A DNA stretch of 41,508 bases from an uncultured Oscillospiraceae bacterium (GCA_944382995.1 CALWOF010000006.1:1-41508); one strand, 5' to 3'; positions 14,122 to 22,302 are shown, counted from the first letter of the stretch. Numbers and translations: made by a program. The notes: generated by a model not told the origin, from the sequence alone.

Positions 14122-15708
14122 CTATCCCTCCAGGGGGCGGATCTCCAGATAGTAGTGGGGCTCGGCCGGGTCCAGGATCACCTCTGTGACGCCGTTTGCC
14201 GGGTCAAAGCCCAGGTTCTGCCGGACGATCTCGATGTTCTCCGCATTTGTCAGGGCGGCGGTCTGGCTGGTGAAAACCAGATTGGAGCCCAGGGCCGTGG
14301 CCAGGTCGTAGCCCTGGAGGCCCACGTTCTCCGACCCGGAGCAGCCGAAGTCGTAGCTGGGGGCCTTCCACAGCGAGGCCGACACCGTGACGGAGCCGCC
14401 CGCCGGGACCGTCACCGGGAAGGACAGGTACAGCACCCGCTCCTGGACCAGCACGTCCCAGAGGAAGTCGTCCAGCCGGCCGTCGATATAGCGGTCCGCC
14501 GGCGTGTCTGCCAGCGCGCCGCTGGAGAGGACCGCCTCCGTCACCGCCCGCTGATAGAGGGAGAGGGACAGGTCCGCCAGCCCCGGCCACTGGGAGGTCT
14601 GACGCTGGTTTGCCAGCTCCGCCCGACACAGCTCGGAGAGCACCGCATCCAGGGTGGTCTCCTCCCGGGTGACGGTGCAGGAGACACCGTCGATGGGCTC
14701 GTCGCAGCCGCCGTCAGCGTAACCCTGGAGGGTGTAGTCCCCGATGTCCTCCCCCAGCACCACCAGCAGCTTCAGGTCTGATTCGGCCTGGACCCCGTCG
14801 GGGACGAAGTAGTCGTACCGCTGCCAGGCATTGTCGTCGTCCCGGCTGAAGCCGTTGAAGCCATAGGTGAGGATGGTGGTCTCCTCCGGGTCGATGGAGA
14901 GCGTGACCGCCTGAGTGGCGGCCCGGTACTCATCGTGGGGCGCGGCGAAGTCCGAGAACCGGTATACGGTCACCGGCGTGTCCAGGGACGGGCTGTCCCC
15001 CAGCGCCTGGGCGAGATACGCCCCGCTTTCCAAAAGATCGGCATAATCATCGAAGGAATCCGGCGGGGACAGGTTCCAGGTGGAGCCGTCGTCCACCCCC
15101 GCGTCCCGGAAGCCGCCGGCGTAGGGGCCGGCGTGCAGAGCGTACGGCGTCTCCGCCCCGTCCACGGTGACGGTAGTTCCGATGGTGCCCAGACCCGCCA
15201 GAGTCCCGGCGAAGGGATACAGAGCCGTGACGGTGATATCGCTGTCTGTGGGATTGGTGAGGACATAGTCATCCGTCACCTGAGCCCCCCACTGGCGGGG
15301 AGAGCCGTCCTCATAGGCCCCCATGGCGAAGTCCCAGGTGACGGTCCGCTCCGCCGTCAGGCCCGTGTCCGCCTCCGCTGTGGTCAGGGGGAACACCGGT
15401 CCAGCGTAAGACATGAACGCCGTGGCCGCTCCGCCCCCGCCGGTGATGCCGTCGCCGGTGACGCTCTCTTCAGCCTCTCCGCCGGCCGCCGCGCCGTCGG
15501 AGCCGGCGGCCATGCTTCCGCTGCCGCCGCCGGCGAGCAGCAGCCGCCCGCCGAGGCCCGCGCCCACGACCAGCACCAGACAGGCCGCGGCCGCCGCGAT
15601 GGCCCGCCAGGGGGTCCGCCGCCGGGGCGCGGCGGGGACGGACACCGCCTCCTCGATGAGCTCCGGGTCCACCAGACCCAGGATCTGAAACAGCCGTTCA
15701 CCCTTCAT
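14122..15708 (-). CDS. Membrane-anchored extracytoplasmic protein of an ECF sigma operon, putative anti-sigma factor
   Basis: A 528-aa protein beginning MKGERLFQILGLVDPELIEE, a short cytoplasmic segment, then one transmembrane helix (about residues 36-60, AIAAAAACLVLVVGAGLGG) and a large Gly/Ala linker leading to an outside domain rich in beta strands. The topology is that of an anti-sigma factor with an external sensor domain, and N-termini of this form are common next to ECF sigma genes in Oscillospiraceae; no zinc-binding HxxxCxxC motif is present. Its ATG overlaps the sigma gene stop by four bases (ATGA), implying coupled synthesis. Function as anti-sigma is inferred from position and topology only. 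Confidence 0.7.
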   Translation of the reverse strand: MKGERLFQILGLVDPELIEEAVSVPAAPRRRTPWRAIAAAAACLVLVVGAGLGGRLLLAGGGSGSMAAGSDGAAAGGEAEESVTGDGITGGGGAATAFMSYAGPVFPLTTAEADTGLTAERTVTWDFAMGAYEDGSPRQWGAQVTDDYVLTNPTDSDITVTALYPFAGTLAGLGTIGTTVTVDGAETPYALHAGPYAGGFRDAGVDDGSTWNLSPPDSFDDYADLLESGAYLAQALGDSPSLDTPVTVYRFSDFAAPHDEYRAATQAVTLSIDPEETTILTYGFNGFSRDDDNAWQRYDYFVPDGVQAESDLKLLVVLGEDIGDYTLQGYADGGCDEPIDGVSCTVTREETTLDAVLSELCRAELANQRQTSQWPGLADLSLSLYQRAVTEAVLSSGALADTPADRYIDGRLDDFLWDVLVQERVLYLSFPVTVPAGGSVTVSASLWKAPSYDFGCSGSENVGLQGYDLATALGSNLVFTSQTAALTNAENIEIVRQNLGFDPANGVTEVILDPAEPHYYLEIRPLEG

Positions 15709-16262
15709 AGCGCGATCCCCTCCTGTTCCAAATAGTTCCGCAGGGCGTTCCGGGTGCGGAAAAGGGAGGACTTCACCTTTCCTGCCCCGCAGTTCAGGTC
15801 CGACGCGATCTCCACCACCGTCTGGCCGTACCAGTACCGCCGCAGGAAGATCACCCGGTTCTCCTTTGTCAGCCGCCGGAGAAAGGCGCTGATGAGGTCC
15901 GCGATCTCCCGGTCCTCCAGGGCCCGCTCCGTGCCGCGGGGGGCGGGGACGCAGTCCTCCAGTTCCCCCAGCAGCACCTCCAGCCCGGCGCCCCGCTTCT
16001 CCGCCCGGTCCCGCTTCCACCGGTCCAGGGACAGGTTCCGCACCACCCGGCCCAGCCAGGCCCGGAAGGCGCTGGGACGGGCCGGCGGGATGGCGTTCCA
16101 GGCGCTGAGGTATGTGTCGTTGACGCACTCCTCCGCGTCGGACCGGTCCCGGAGGATGTTCCCGGCGGTCCGGGAGAGGAAGGGCCCGTATTTGAGGCCC
16201 GTCTCGTCGATGGCCCGCTGGTCCCTGGCCCAGTACAGGTCCAAGATCCGTGCGTCCTCCAT
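15705..16262 (-). CDS. ECF-type RNA polymerase sigma factor
   Basis: A 185-aa sigma-70 family protein. Region 2 is seen at RDRSDAEECVNDTYLSAWNA with LGRVVRNLSLDRWK, and region 4 at IFLRRYWYGQTVVEIASDLN followed by the recognition helix GAGKVKSSLFRTRNALR. There is no region 1 or 3, as in ECF factors. The ATG at 16262 lies six bases after GGAGG; the in-frame ATG at 16268 abuts that site. It sits between two membrane-protein genes with two-base spacing or overlap on each side, so all three are one operon. A candidate ECF promoter (AACC-N16-CGTC) precedes the first gene and suggests self-activation. Confidence 0.92.
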   Translation of the reverse strand: MEDARILDLYWARDQRAIDETGLKYGPFLSRTAGNILRDRSDAEECVNDTYLSAWNAIPPARPSAFRAWLGRVVRNLSLDRWKRDRAEKRGAGLEVLLGELEDCVPAPRGTERALEDREIADLISAFLRRLTKENRVIFLRRYWYGQTVVEIASDLNCGAGKVKSSLFRTRNALRNYLEQEGIAL

Positions 16263-16264
16263 GG

Positions 16265-16684
16265 TCATCCTCCTCTCTGCCGCAGCAGCTCATTGGCGAA
16301 GCGGTTCAGCGCCTCGCAGGGCTCATAGGCGGTGCGGTACCCCGTGCCGTCGATGATGAGAAACGGATTGTAGCCCGTCACCTCCGTCTCTGTGCCGTCG
16401 GTGAATGTCACGGTGAACTGGACGGCCTGCCCAGCGTACTCCGTCCAGGACTGGTCCGGCCGGGTGATGCGCACCTCCCCCAGCAGCTCCGCCAGGGTGC
16501 CCATCTCCGTCTCGTCCAGCTCCAGCGTCACGTCGGGGGGCATCAGGGTGACGGAAGCCGCCGCGATGTCTGCCGCCTCCAGTCCCCGGAAGGGCTTCCT
16601 GCCATAGAACAGAAGCCCCGCCGCCAGCGCCGCCAGGAGCAGCGCGGCGGCGCCGATGGCCGGCAGGTATTTTCTCCGCCTCAT
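16265..16684 (-). CDS. Single-pass membrane protein, first gene of the ECF operon
   Basis: A 139-aa protein with a basic N-terminus (MRRRKYLP), one hydrophobic helix at residues 9-27, and an extracytoplasmic domain of about 110 residues with alternating beta strands (SVTLMPPDVTLELDETEMGT; FTVTFTDGTETEVTG). I do not recognise a named family. It begins the sigma/anti-sigma operon and its stop codon overlaps the SD of the sigma gene, so it may be part of the signal-sensing apparatus. The start at 16684 follows GAGAGGGGGATCGCC; a longer in-frame ORF upstream would cross the predicted promoter. Confidence 0.75.
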   Translation of the reverse strand: MRRRKYLPAIGAAALLLAALAAGLLFYGRKPFRGLEAADIAAASVTLMPPDVTLELDETEMGTLAELLGEVRITRPDQSWTEYAGQAVQFTVTFTDGTETEVTGYNPFLIIDGTGYRTAYEPCEALNRFANELLRQRGG

Positions 16685-16721
16685 GGCGATCCCCCTCTCC
16701 AAAGGTCCTCTCACCCTCTCA

Positions 16722-16745
16722 GACGACAAAGAGAGGCCATCGGTT
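16722..16745 (-). promoter_or_regulatory. Candidate ECF-sigma autoregulatory promoter
   Basis: On the minus strand GCAACC (AACC core at 16745-16742) and CGTC (16725-16722) are 16 bp apart, matching the general ECF pattern (-35 AAC motif, -10 CGT motif). It lies about 40 bp upstream of the first gene of the sigma operon. The match is by motif only. Confidence 0.5.
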
Positions 16746-16771
16746 GCGCGGGGACGGGAATTTTCTGAAAA

Positions 16772-16801
16772 ATTTCCCCGGAGCGGAGGCTCCGGGGAAA
16801 T
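16772..16801 (-). terminator. Terminator of the osmoprotectant transporter operon
   Basis: 13-bp stem ATTTCCCCGGAGC / GCTCCGGGGAAAT, then TTTTT in the minus direction, 14 bp past the stop of the last opu gene. Confidence 0.9.
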
Positions 16802-16814
16802 CGGGGTCAGCGAG

Positions 16815-18317
16815 TCATTCCGCCAGCAGGCCCTGGCTCACCAGGAAGTCATGGGCCACCTCGTCCACGGTGCGGCCCTCCACGTCCACCTGATAGGTGA
16901 GCTCGGTCATCTGCTCGGTGGAGATCCTGCCGGTCAGCTGCTCCAGGATGGGCTCCACCTCCGGGTACTTCTCCAGCAGGTCGCCCCGGACGATGTACAT
17001 GCCGAAGTAGTCGGGGAAGAAGCTCTTGTCGTCCTCCAGGACCTTCAGGCCCACCTTGATGTTCAGACCGTCGGTGGTGTAGACCACGGACACGTCGAAG
17101 CTGCCGTTCTCGATGGCAGAGTATTTGAGGCCCATATCCACGGGGCTGTAGTCCGCGAAATTCAGACCGTAGAACTCCACAAAGGGGTTGTACTTCATGC
17201 TGCCCTCCAGGGTGAAGAACTCCTGCTCCGCGCCGAAGGTCAGCTGGTCCGCAATGGGGATCAGATCACTGATGGTCTCAAGGCCGTACTCCTCCGCCAG
17301 CGCCTCCGGCACACCGATGGCATAGGTGTTCTCGAAGCCCGGCTTGCCCAGCACATGGATGTCGTAGTCGCTGAGGGCCTTTTCCTTCACATACTCGTAG
17401 ATGGTCATGCCCTCCGGCACATCCGGGGTGTCCTGATGGAAGAAGGTGGTCAGCAGGGTGCCGTCGTAGGAGATCATCAGGTCGCAGGTATGGCCGTCGT
17501 CCTTCAGGGCGTTCCAGTTGTTCACCTGGGACATCTGGTCCTGGATGGTGACCGTCAGATCCGTCTGGTCCTCGATGAGCATCTTGGCCATGTGGTGCAT
17601 CAGCTGGGTCTCGGAGTAGTCGCCGTCATAGAGCAGGATGTCGCCGGTGCCGCCCTGGCCGTAAGGCAGCAGGGCGATGAACGCCGCCAGGATCAGCGCC
17701 ACGGGGACCCACATCTTCTTGGAGCCGCCCCGGCTCTTGCGCATCTGGCCCTCGAACCAGCTCATGATGAGGTCCAGAGCCACGGCGATGACCATGAGGA
17801 CGCCGGTGGCTGCCAGGATCAGAGGCATATCCGAGATCCGGATAGCCTGGGTGATGACGCCGCCCAGGCCGCCGCCGCCCACAAAGGCCGCGAACACGGC
17901 GGTGCCGATGGCGTTCACCACCGCGATGCGGATGCCGGTGAACACCGTGGGGAAGGCCAGGGGAAACTCCACCATCAGCACCCGGTAGGGCTTGCTCATG
18001 CCCATGCCCCGGGCCGCCTCCTTCACGCCCGGGTCTACCTCCTGGAGCCCCAGGCAGGTGTTCCGGACGATGGGCAGCAGGGAGTAGAGGGTGATGCCGA
18101 TGATCACCGTCAGCTTGCCGGGGTCCAGCACCACCATGATGATGCCCAGCAGTGCCAGGGAGGGGATGGTCTGCAGCAGGTCCACCACCCGCAATATCAC
18201 GGGCCGGGCCCGTCTGGACACGTAGGCCCAGATGCCCAGGGGAAGTCCCACGGCGATGGACAGCAGACTTGCCGCCAAAACGATGAACAGGTGTTGGAAG
18301 ATCAGATCCCAGCTCAT
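16815..18317 (-). CDS. Osmoprotectant ABC transporter permease fused to substrate-binding protein
   Basis: A 500-aa fusion. Residues 1-~215 are a BPD-type permease with five to six helices and the EAA loop (EAARGMGMSKPYRVLMVEFP). After a further helix (WVPVALILAAFIALLPYG) a betaine/carnitine/choline-binding domain of the OpuAC/OpuCC type fills about residues 222-500 (ILLYDGDYSETQLMHHMAKM; DLMISYDGTLLTTFF; KPGFENTYAIGVPEA; VVYTTDGLNIKVGLKVLEDD). The binding domain is tethered outside the cell, so no separate lipoprotein is needed. The start overlaps the upstream permease stop by four bases. Seen architecture matches OpuF-type fused transporters; which osmolyte is bound is not clear. Confidence 0.9.
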   Translation of the reverse strand: MSWDLIFQHLFIVLAASLLSIAVGLPLGIWAYVSRRARPVILRVVDLLQTIPSLALLGIIMVVLDPGKLTVIIGITLYSLLPIVRNTCLGLQEVDPGVKEAARGMGMSKPYRVLMVEFPLAFPTVFTGIRIAVVNAIGTAVFAAFVGGGGLGGVITQAIRISDMPLILAATGVLMVIAVALDLIMSWFEGQMRKSRGGSKKMWVPVALILAAFIALLPYGQGGTGDILLYDGDYSETQLMHHMAKMLIEDQTDLTVTIQDQMSQVNNWNALKDDGHTCDLMISYDGTLLTTFFHQDTPDVPEGMTIYEYVKEKALSDYDIHVLGKPGFENTYAIGVPEALAEEYGLETISDLIPIADQLTFGAEQEFFTLEGSMKYNPFVEFYGLNFADYSPVDMGLKYSAIENGSFDVSVVYTTDGLNIKVGLKVLEDDKSFFPDYFGMYIVRGDLLEKYPEVEPILEQLTGRISTEQMTELTYQVDVEGRTVDEVAHDFLVSQGLLAE

Positions 18318-18979
18318 CTGCCCGCCTCCTTTCGCAGGCCGCGGGGCGTGACCTTCTTCTGCAGCAGGTCAATGACCGCCCCGAAGACGATGGCCAGAAT
18401 GGCCGCCGGGATGGCGCCCAGCAGGATCAGGGTGTTGTTGTTGGAGCTGGTGCCCCGGTAGACGAAGTTGCCAAGGCCCCCCAGGCCGATCATGGAGGCC
18501 AGCACCGCCCAGGAGACGGTATAGATGGTGGCCATCCGGAGGCCGGCGATGATGACGGGCATGGCCAAAGGCAGCTCCACCCGCACCAGAGTCTGGAAGG
18601 GGGACATGCCGCAGCCTCTCGCGGCCTCGATGTATTTGTCCTCCACCTCCAGGATGCCGGTGTAGGTATTTTTCAGCACCGGGAACATGGCGTACACGCT
18701 CAGGGCCACGATCACCGTGGGATAGATGTTGCCCCACCAGATGAAGAGCACACCGATGAACACCAGGCCGGGAATGGTCTGGAAGATGGAGAGGACGGGG
18801 ATGATGATGCCGGAGAGCCACCGCGGGATCCGGGAGAGGAGGATGCCCCCCACCAGGCCCACGGCGAACCCGATGACCACGGAGACCAGCACATACACGG
18901 TGTGCAGGCCGATGGCCTGGAGCAGCTCTGCCCCGTAGTCCGCGAACAGGGTCCTGACGGTGTCAAACAGTCCGGTCAT
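18314..18979 (-). CDS. Osmoprotectant ABC transporter permease
   Basis: A 221-aa inner permease of the OpuCB/OpuCD family with five to six helices (LHTVYVLVSVVIGFAVGLVG; IIIPVLSIFQTIPGLVFIGV) and the EAA loop EAARGCGMSPFQTLVRVELP that docks to the ATPase. It forms the heterodimeric membrane channel with the permease half of the following fusion gene. Its ATG overlaps the stop of the ATPase gene by four bases, and its own stop overlaps the next start by four, so translation of all three is coupled. Confidence 0.92.
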   Translation of the reverse strand: MTGLFDTVRTLFADYGAELLQAIGLHTVYVLVSVVIGFAVGLVGGILLSRIPRWLSGIIIPVLSIFQTIPGLVFIGVLFIWWGNIYPTVIVALSVYAMFPVLKNTYTGILEVEDKYIEAARGCGMSPFQTLVRVELPLAMPVIIAGLRMATIYTVSWAVLASMIGLGGLGNFVYRGTSSNNNTLILLGAIPAAILAIVFGAVIDLLQKKVTPRGLRKEAGR

Positions 18980-20085
18980 TTGGAATCACCCCACAGATTC
19001 TCCGCCACGCTGCGGGCCACGCTGGTCTTGGTGACGATGCCGGCGATGGTATCGTCGGCGTTGAGGACCACCACGTAGTTGGCGCCGGAATCCAGCAGGT
19101 AGTCAAAGCTCTCCTTGGCCTCGTCCCCCACCCGGACGGTCCGGGCGGTCTGGCGGATGAGCGGCTCGATGGTGGTGAGTTCCCGGCCCCAGTGGCGGAT
19201 GTCGCCGATGGTGATGGTGCCTAAGTACCGGTTCTGCTCGTCCGTCACCAGCAGGGTATCCACGCTGCCGCGGGCCATGCGCTCCGCGCACTCCAGCACG
19301 CCCCGGTCCTTCCGGACGCTGAACACGTTGGTGCGCATGAAGCTCTCCACCTTGGAGGGGGCGTTGTCCGCCGTGTGCTTGCCCATGAAGGTCCGCACCA
19401 GATCGGTGGCGGGGTGCTCGAGCATCTCCTCCGGAGAGGCCATCTGCACCACCTCGCCGGCGGACATGAAGATGATGGTGTCCGCCAGCTTCAAAGCCTC
19501 ACTCATGTCGTGACTGACGAAGACGATGGTCTTGTTCAGCTGCTGCTGGAGGTTCTTCACCTCGTCCTGCAGGGCCTCGCGGGTCAGGGGATCCAGAGCG
19601 GAGAAGGGCTCATCCATCAGCACGATGGGGGGGGAGGCCGCCAGGGCCCGCAGTACGCCGATGCGCTGCTGCTGGCCGCCGGAGAGCTCGGAGGGGTATT
19701 TATTGGCATACTGCTCCATGTGGACCAGCTGCAGCATCTCCTGGACGATCTCCTCGCACCGGGCCTTGTCGTACTTCAGCAGCTTGGGCACCACGCAGAT
19801 GTTCTGGGCAACGGTCATGTTGGGAAACAGGCCGATCTGCTGGATGACATAGCCGATGTGGCGCCGGAGCTCCACCTTGTCCTGGCTGTGGATGTCCTTG
19901 CCGTCGATGAGGATGGTCCCGGTGTCCGGCTCCAGCAGGCGGTTGATCATCTTCATGGTGGTGGTCTTGCCGCAGCCGGAGGGGCCGATGAGCACCACGA
20001 ACTGCCCGTCCGGGATGGTGAAGTTCAGGTCCTTGAGGACCGGGGTCTTGCCGTAGCTCTTGGACACATGTTCAAACTGGATCAT
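18976..20085 (-). CDS. Osmoprotectant ABC transporter ATPase with CBS domains (OpuCA-like)
   Basis: A 369-aa ATPase. Walker A GPSGCGKTTT (residues 33-42), Q-loop YVIQQIGLFPNM, signature LSGGQQQRIG, Walker B IVLMDEPFSALD and the switch His in VFVSHDMSEAL are all present. A tandem CBS pair occupies about residues 250-365 (SVRKDRGVLECAERMARGSV; TLLVTDEQNRYLGTITIGDI; GANYVVVLNADDTIAGIVTK). In related OpuCA/OpuA proteins the CBS pair gates transport in response to ionic strength or cyclic-di-AMP. It is ten bases downstream of the BusR-like repressor gene and belongs to the same operon. Confidence 0.95.
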   Translation of the reverse strand: MIQFEHVSKSYGKTPVLKDLNFTIPDGQFVVLIGPSGCGKTTTMKMINRLLEPDTGTILIDGKDIHSQDKVELRRHIGYVIQQIGLFPNMTVAQNICVVPKLLKYDKARCEEIVQEMLQLVHMEQYANKYPSELSGGQQQRIGVLRALAASPPIVLMDEPFSALDPLTREALQDEVKNLQQQLNKTIVFVSHDMSEALKLADTIIFMSAGEVVQMASPEEMLEHPATDLVRTFMGKHTADNAPSKVESFMRTNVFSVRKDRGVLECAERMARGSVDTLLVTDEQNRYLGTITIGDIRHWGRELTTIEPLIRQTARTVRVGDEAKESFDYLLDSGANYVVVLNADDTIAGIVTKTSVARSVAENLWGDSK

Positions 20086-20095
20086 ATGACTGCCT

Positions 20096-20725
20096 TCACT
20101 CCTTTGTCGTTACTAGCCGGTGGGCGGCCTCTGCCGCGCCGGAGCTGCCCACCAGGATGATCACGTCGCCGCCGTACAGTTCGGCGTAGGGGCCGGGGGA
20201 GAGGATCACTGTCTGGCCCCGGCGGATGGCCACGATGGTGCCGCCGGTGGACTGCCAGAACTTCAGCTCTCCGATGCTTTTGCCGATCAGGGGGGAATCC
20301 TTGGGGACCGTTACCTCGTAATTCGGGAGGGGCTGCCCCGCCGCTGCGAAGGTGTCCTGCCCTTTGACCAGGGCGGAGACGGTCTCCGCCATCCGCCGGT
20401 TCACCTCGGCGGACTCCGCCAGCAGGTCCTTGAGCTGCAGGCGGAGAGAGTGGACGCCGGCGTCCTCGGCGAAGTTTTCGATGTACCGCCGGGCGCTGTC
20501 GGCGGAGAGGACCACCGCACCGCTCTGGGGCTTCACCTCCACCACCTTCATGTCCGCCAGCAGCCGCAGGGCCCGGCGGATGGTCTCCGGCGACACATTG
20601 TACTCCGAGGCCATCACGGACCGGCCGTAGATGCGGCTGCCCTCCGCCAGCTCTCCCTGGGCGATGCGGGTGGCCAGGTCCAGGGCGATCTGAAGGTACT
20701 GGGAGGGGACGACTGTCTGTCTCAT
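20096..20725 (-). CDS. busR: BusR-like GntR/RCK_C repressor of osmolyte uptake
   Basis: A 209-aa regulator with a GntR-type winged HTH at residues 5-75 (RIYGRSVMASEYNVSPETIR), a helical segment at 80-130 likely forming a coiled coil, and a TrkA-C/RCK_C domain at 135-209 (NYEVTVPKDSPLIGKSIGEL; VILSPGPYAELYGGDVIILV). This exact architecture is that of BusR, the cyclic-di-AMP-activated repressor of the BusA/OpuA betaine transporter in lactococci and streptococci. It is the first gene of the operon with the transporter. The ATG at 20725 follows GAAGGTGA at eight bases; an in-frame GTG twelve bases upstream is less well placed. Symbol assigned by architecture and context. Confidence 0.85.
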   Translation of the reverse strand: MRQTVVPSQYLQIALDLATRIAQGELAEGSRIYGRSVMASEYNVSPETIRRALRLLADMKVVEVKPQSGAVVLSADSARRYIENFAEDAGVHSLRLQLKDLLAESAEVNRRMAETVSALVKGQDTFAAAGQPLPNYEVTVPKDSPLIGKSIGELKFWQSTGGTIVAIRRGQTVILSPGPYAELYGGDVIILVGSSGAAEAAHRLVTTKE

Positions 20726-20765
20726 CGGGCAACTCACCTTCTGTTCCGCTGTTAAAGATGACTTT

Positions 20766-20807
20766 ATTATACACTGCCAACTTATAAATGTAAATAGAGA
20801 TGGCAGT
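20766..20807 (-). promoter_or_regulatory. busR-opu promoter flanked by inverted-repeat operator
   Basis: On the minus strand TTTACA (20794-20789), 17 bp, TATAAT (20771-20766): a near-consensus promoter. ACTGCCA (20773-20779) and TGGCAGT (20801-20807) form an inverted repeat with a 21-bp centre that encloses the -35 and touches the -10. Two half-sites held apart on either side of the promoter fit a multimeric repressor such as BusR. Confidence 0.8.
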
Positions 20808-20905
20808 TAAAATCCAATAAAGATTCTGCCGGATTTTGACAGAATCGGCAGAAAAGTAAAGAAATTATACCGCGGATGTGCTGCCGCGGTCCGGCCGGAC
20901 AGCAG

Positions 20906-20936
20906 CAGTCCCCTCCCCGAAGCGGGGAGGGGACTG
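20906..20936 (-). terminator. Hairpin downstream of serA
   Basis: 14-bp perfect stem CAGTCCCCTCCCCG / CGGGGAGGGGACTG, AAG loop, 28 bp past the serA stop. No T tract follows, so termination strength is uncertain. Confidence 0.6.
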
Positions 20937-20964
20937 TGTCCAGCGATCCTGATTCCGAAGCGAT

Positions 20965-21879
20965 CTACTTTCCAAAACTCTCGACGATATCCACCAGCTC
21001 GGCACCGATGCGCTTCTGGGCCTCCTTGGTGCCGGCACCGATGTGGGGCGTGCAGGAGACGGCCGGATGCTGTGCCAGAGCCCAGTTGGGGTCCTTCTCG
21101 CTCATCCACACGTCCAGGCCGGCGGCCCTGACCTTTCCGGTGTTCAGGGCATCCAGCAGCGCGGCCTCGTCCACGTTGGCGCCGCGGGAGACGTTGACGA
21201 TCACCACGCCGTCCTTCATCTTTGCGATGGAGTCCGCATCCACCAGAGGCTGGTCGCCGCTGGGGGCGCAGAGGACGATGACGTCGGACTGGGAGAGCAG
21301 CTCGTCCATGGAGACGAAGTGCATGGTCTCACACTCACAGCCCTCTGGCCTGTTGCGGTGGACCACGGAGAGGACCTTCATGCCCAGGGCCTGGGCCTTC
21401 TCGCCCACCATGCGGCCGATGCGGCCGTAGCCGATGACGCCCATGGTCTTGCCGGAGAGCTCAAAGCCCTTGGAATAGGCCTTTTTCTCCCACTTGTTCT
21501 CCCGCATGGTGTGCCCCGCGATGGAGATGTTCCGGGCGCAGGAGAACAGCAGGGCCAGAGCCAGCTCCGCCACCGCGTTGGAGGACGCGCGGGGCGTGTT
21601 CTTCACCTGGATGCCGTTGGCCTCCGCGTATTTCACGGCGATGTTGTCCACGCCGACGCCGGCCCGGATGATGAGCTTCAGGCGGCTGTCCTTGGCGGCG
21701 TCGATCTGGGGCTCCTTGATCTTGGTGGCGCTGCGGATGATGACCACGTCAAAATCCCGCAGGGCCGTGCCCAGCTGATCGGGCTCATAAAACTGCTCCA
21801 CGACTTCGAATCCGTCCCTGCGGAGCTGTTCCATCGCGCCGGCATCCATGCCGTCAGTGACCAAAACTCTCAGTGACAT
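20965..21879 (-). CDS. serA: D-3-phosphoglycerate dehydrogenase, short form
   Basis: A 304-aa D-isomer-specific 2-hydroxyacid dehydrogenase, read as the first step of serine synthesis because serC lies upstream on the same strand. Seen: IIRAGVGVDNI in the substrate domain, the dinucleotide fold GVIGYGRIGRMVGEKAQALG, the catalytic Arg in NVSRGANVDEAALLDAL, an acidic residue in LDVWMSEKDP, and the catalytic His in TPHIGAGTKEAQ. It lacks the C-terminal ACT and ASB regulatory domains, so serine feedback through ACT is not expected. The start at 21879 follows AAGGGG. The 423-bp gap to serC is unusually structured (nine hairpins). Confidence 0.88.
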   Translation of the reverse strand: MSLRVLVTDGMDAGAMEQLRRDGFEVVEQFYEPDQLGTALRDFDVVIIRSATKIKEPQIDAAKDSRLKLIIRAGVGVDNIAVKYAEANGIQVKNTPRASSNAVAELALALLFSCARNISIAGHTMRENKWEKKAYSKGFELSGKTMGVIGYGRIGRMVGEKAQALGMKVLSVVHRNRPEGCECETMHFVSMDELLSQSDVIVLCAPSGDQPLVDADSIAKMKDGVVIVNVSRGANVDEAALLDALNTGKVRAAGLDVWMSEKDPNWALAQHPAVSCTPHIGAGTKEAQKRIGAELVDIVESFGK

Positions 21880-21987
21880 TTGAAATACCCCTTTCTTGCA
21901 TTTCCGGCACACCCCAGGGGTGCCACTGTCGGAAAATCCCAAACGCCCATTGGGGGACAGGCGTCACCGGCAAACCGGAAGGGGAGC

Positions 21988-22299
21988 GGCGAAGCGTCAG
22001 GCTTCGCCAGAGTGAAAAGCGGGGAGCAGAGAGTGGAGCGCTCGATCACAGCGCTTTGACTGCCTCCCCAGACTCTTCAAAAGGAAGGGGGCTAGGGAAA
22101 CGATAGGTTTCCCCACAGTTCTTTCGCCTCCGGCGAAAGAATAAATTCTAATCATTTTCGGCAGGGCGTGTACCTGCCGAAAATTCCCCGACCCGTGCGC
22201 CCTTGGGGCGCACACACCAGTGACCGACGTCACTGGTGAGGGGGAATAGCGGAGGCAGACCGCAGGTCTGCCGGAGCGTAAAGGGGGGACGCAGTCCCC
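21988..22299. repeat. Cluster of nine hairpins between serC and serA
   Basis: Consecutive perfect stems: 21988-22008 (8 bp, GGCGAAGC/GCTTCGCC), 22037-22055 (6 bp), 22095-22113 (7 bp, GGGAAAC/GTTTCCC), 22119-22141 (10 bp, TTCTTTCGCC/GGCGAAAGAA), 22154-22184 (12 bp, ATTTTCGGCAGG/CCTGCCGAAAAT), 22195-22213 (8 bp), 22215-22238 (10 bp, CACCAGTGAC/GTCACTGGTG), 22255-22271 (7 bp, GCAGACC/GGTCTGC) and 22285-22299 (6 bp, GGGGAC/GTCCCC). No ORF with a ribosome site is seen in the 423-bp gap (21880-22302). It may be a mosaic of palindromic repeats or a structured RNA in the serC-serA transcript; the last hairpin lies next to the serC stop and could end transcription. Confidence 0.75.
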
Positions 22300-22302
22300 T
22301 CT

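Noticed and set aside
21880-22302. CRISPR array or T-box in the serC-serA gap
   Set aside because: The stems differ in sequence and spacing, with no repeated unit and no spacers; no T-box sequence or specifier loop is seen, and serA/serC are not typical T-box targets here.
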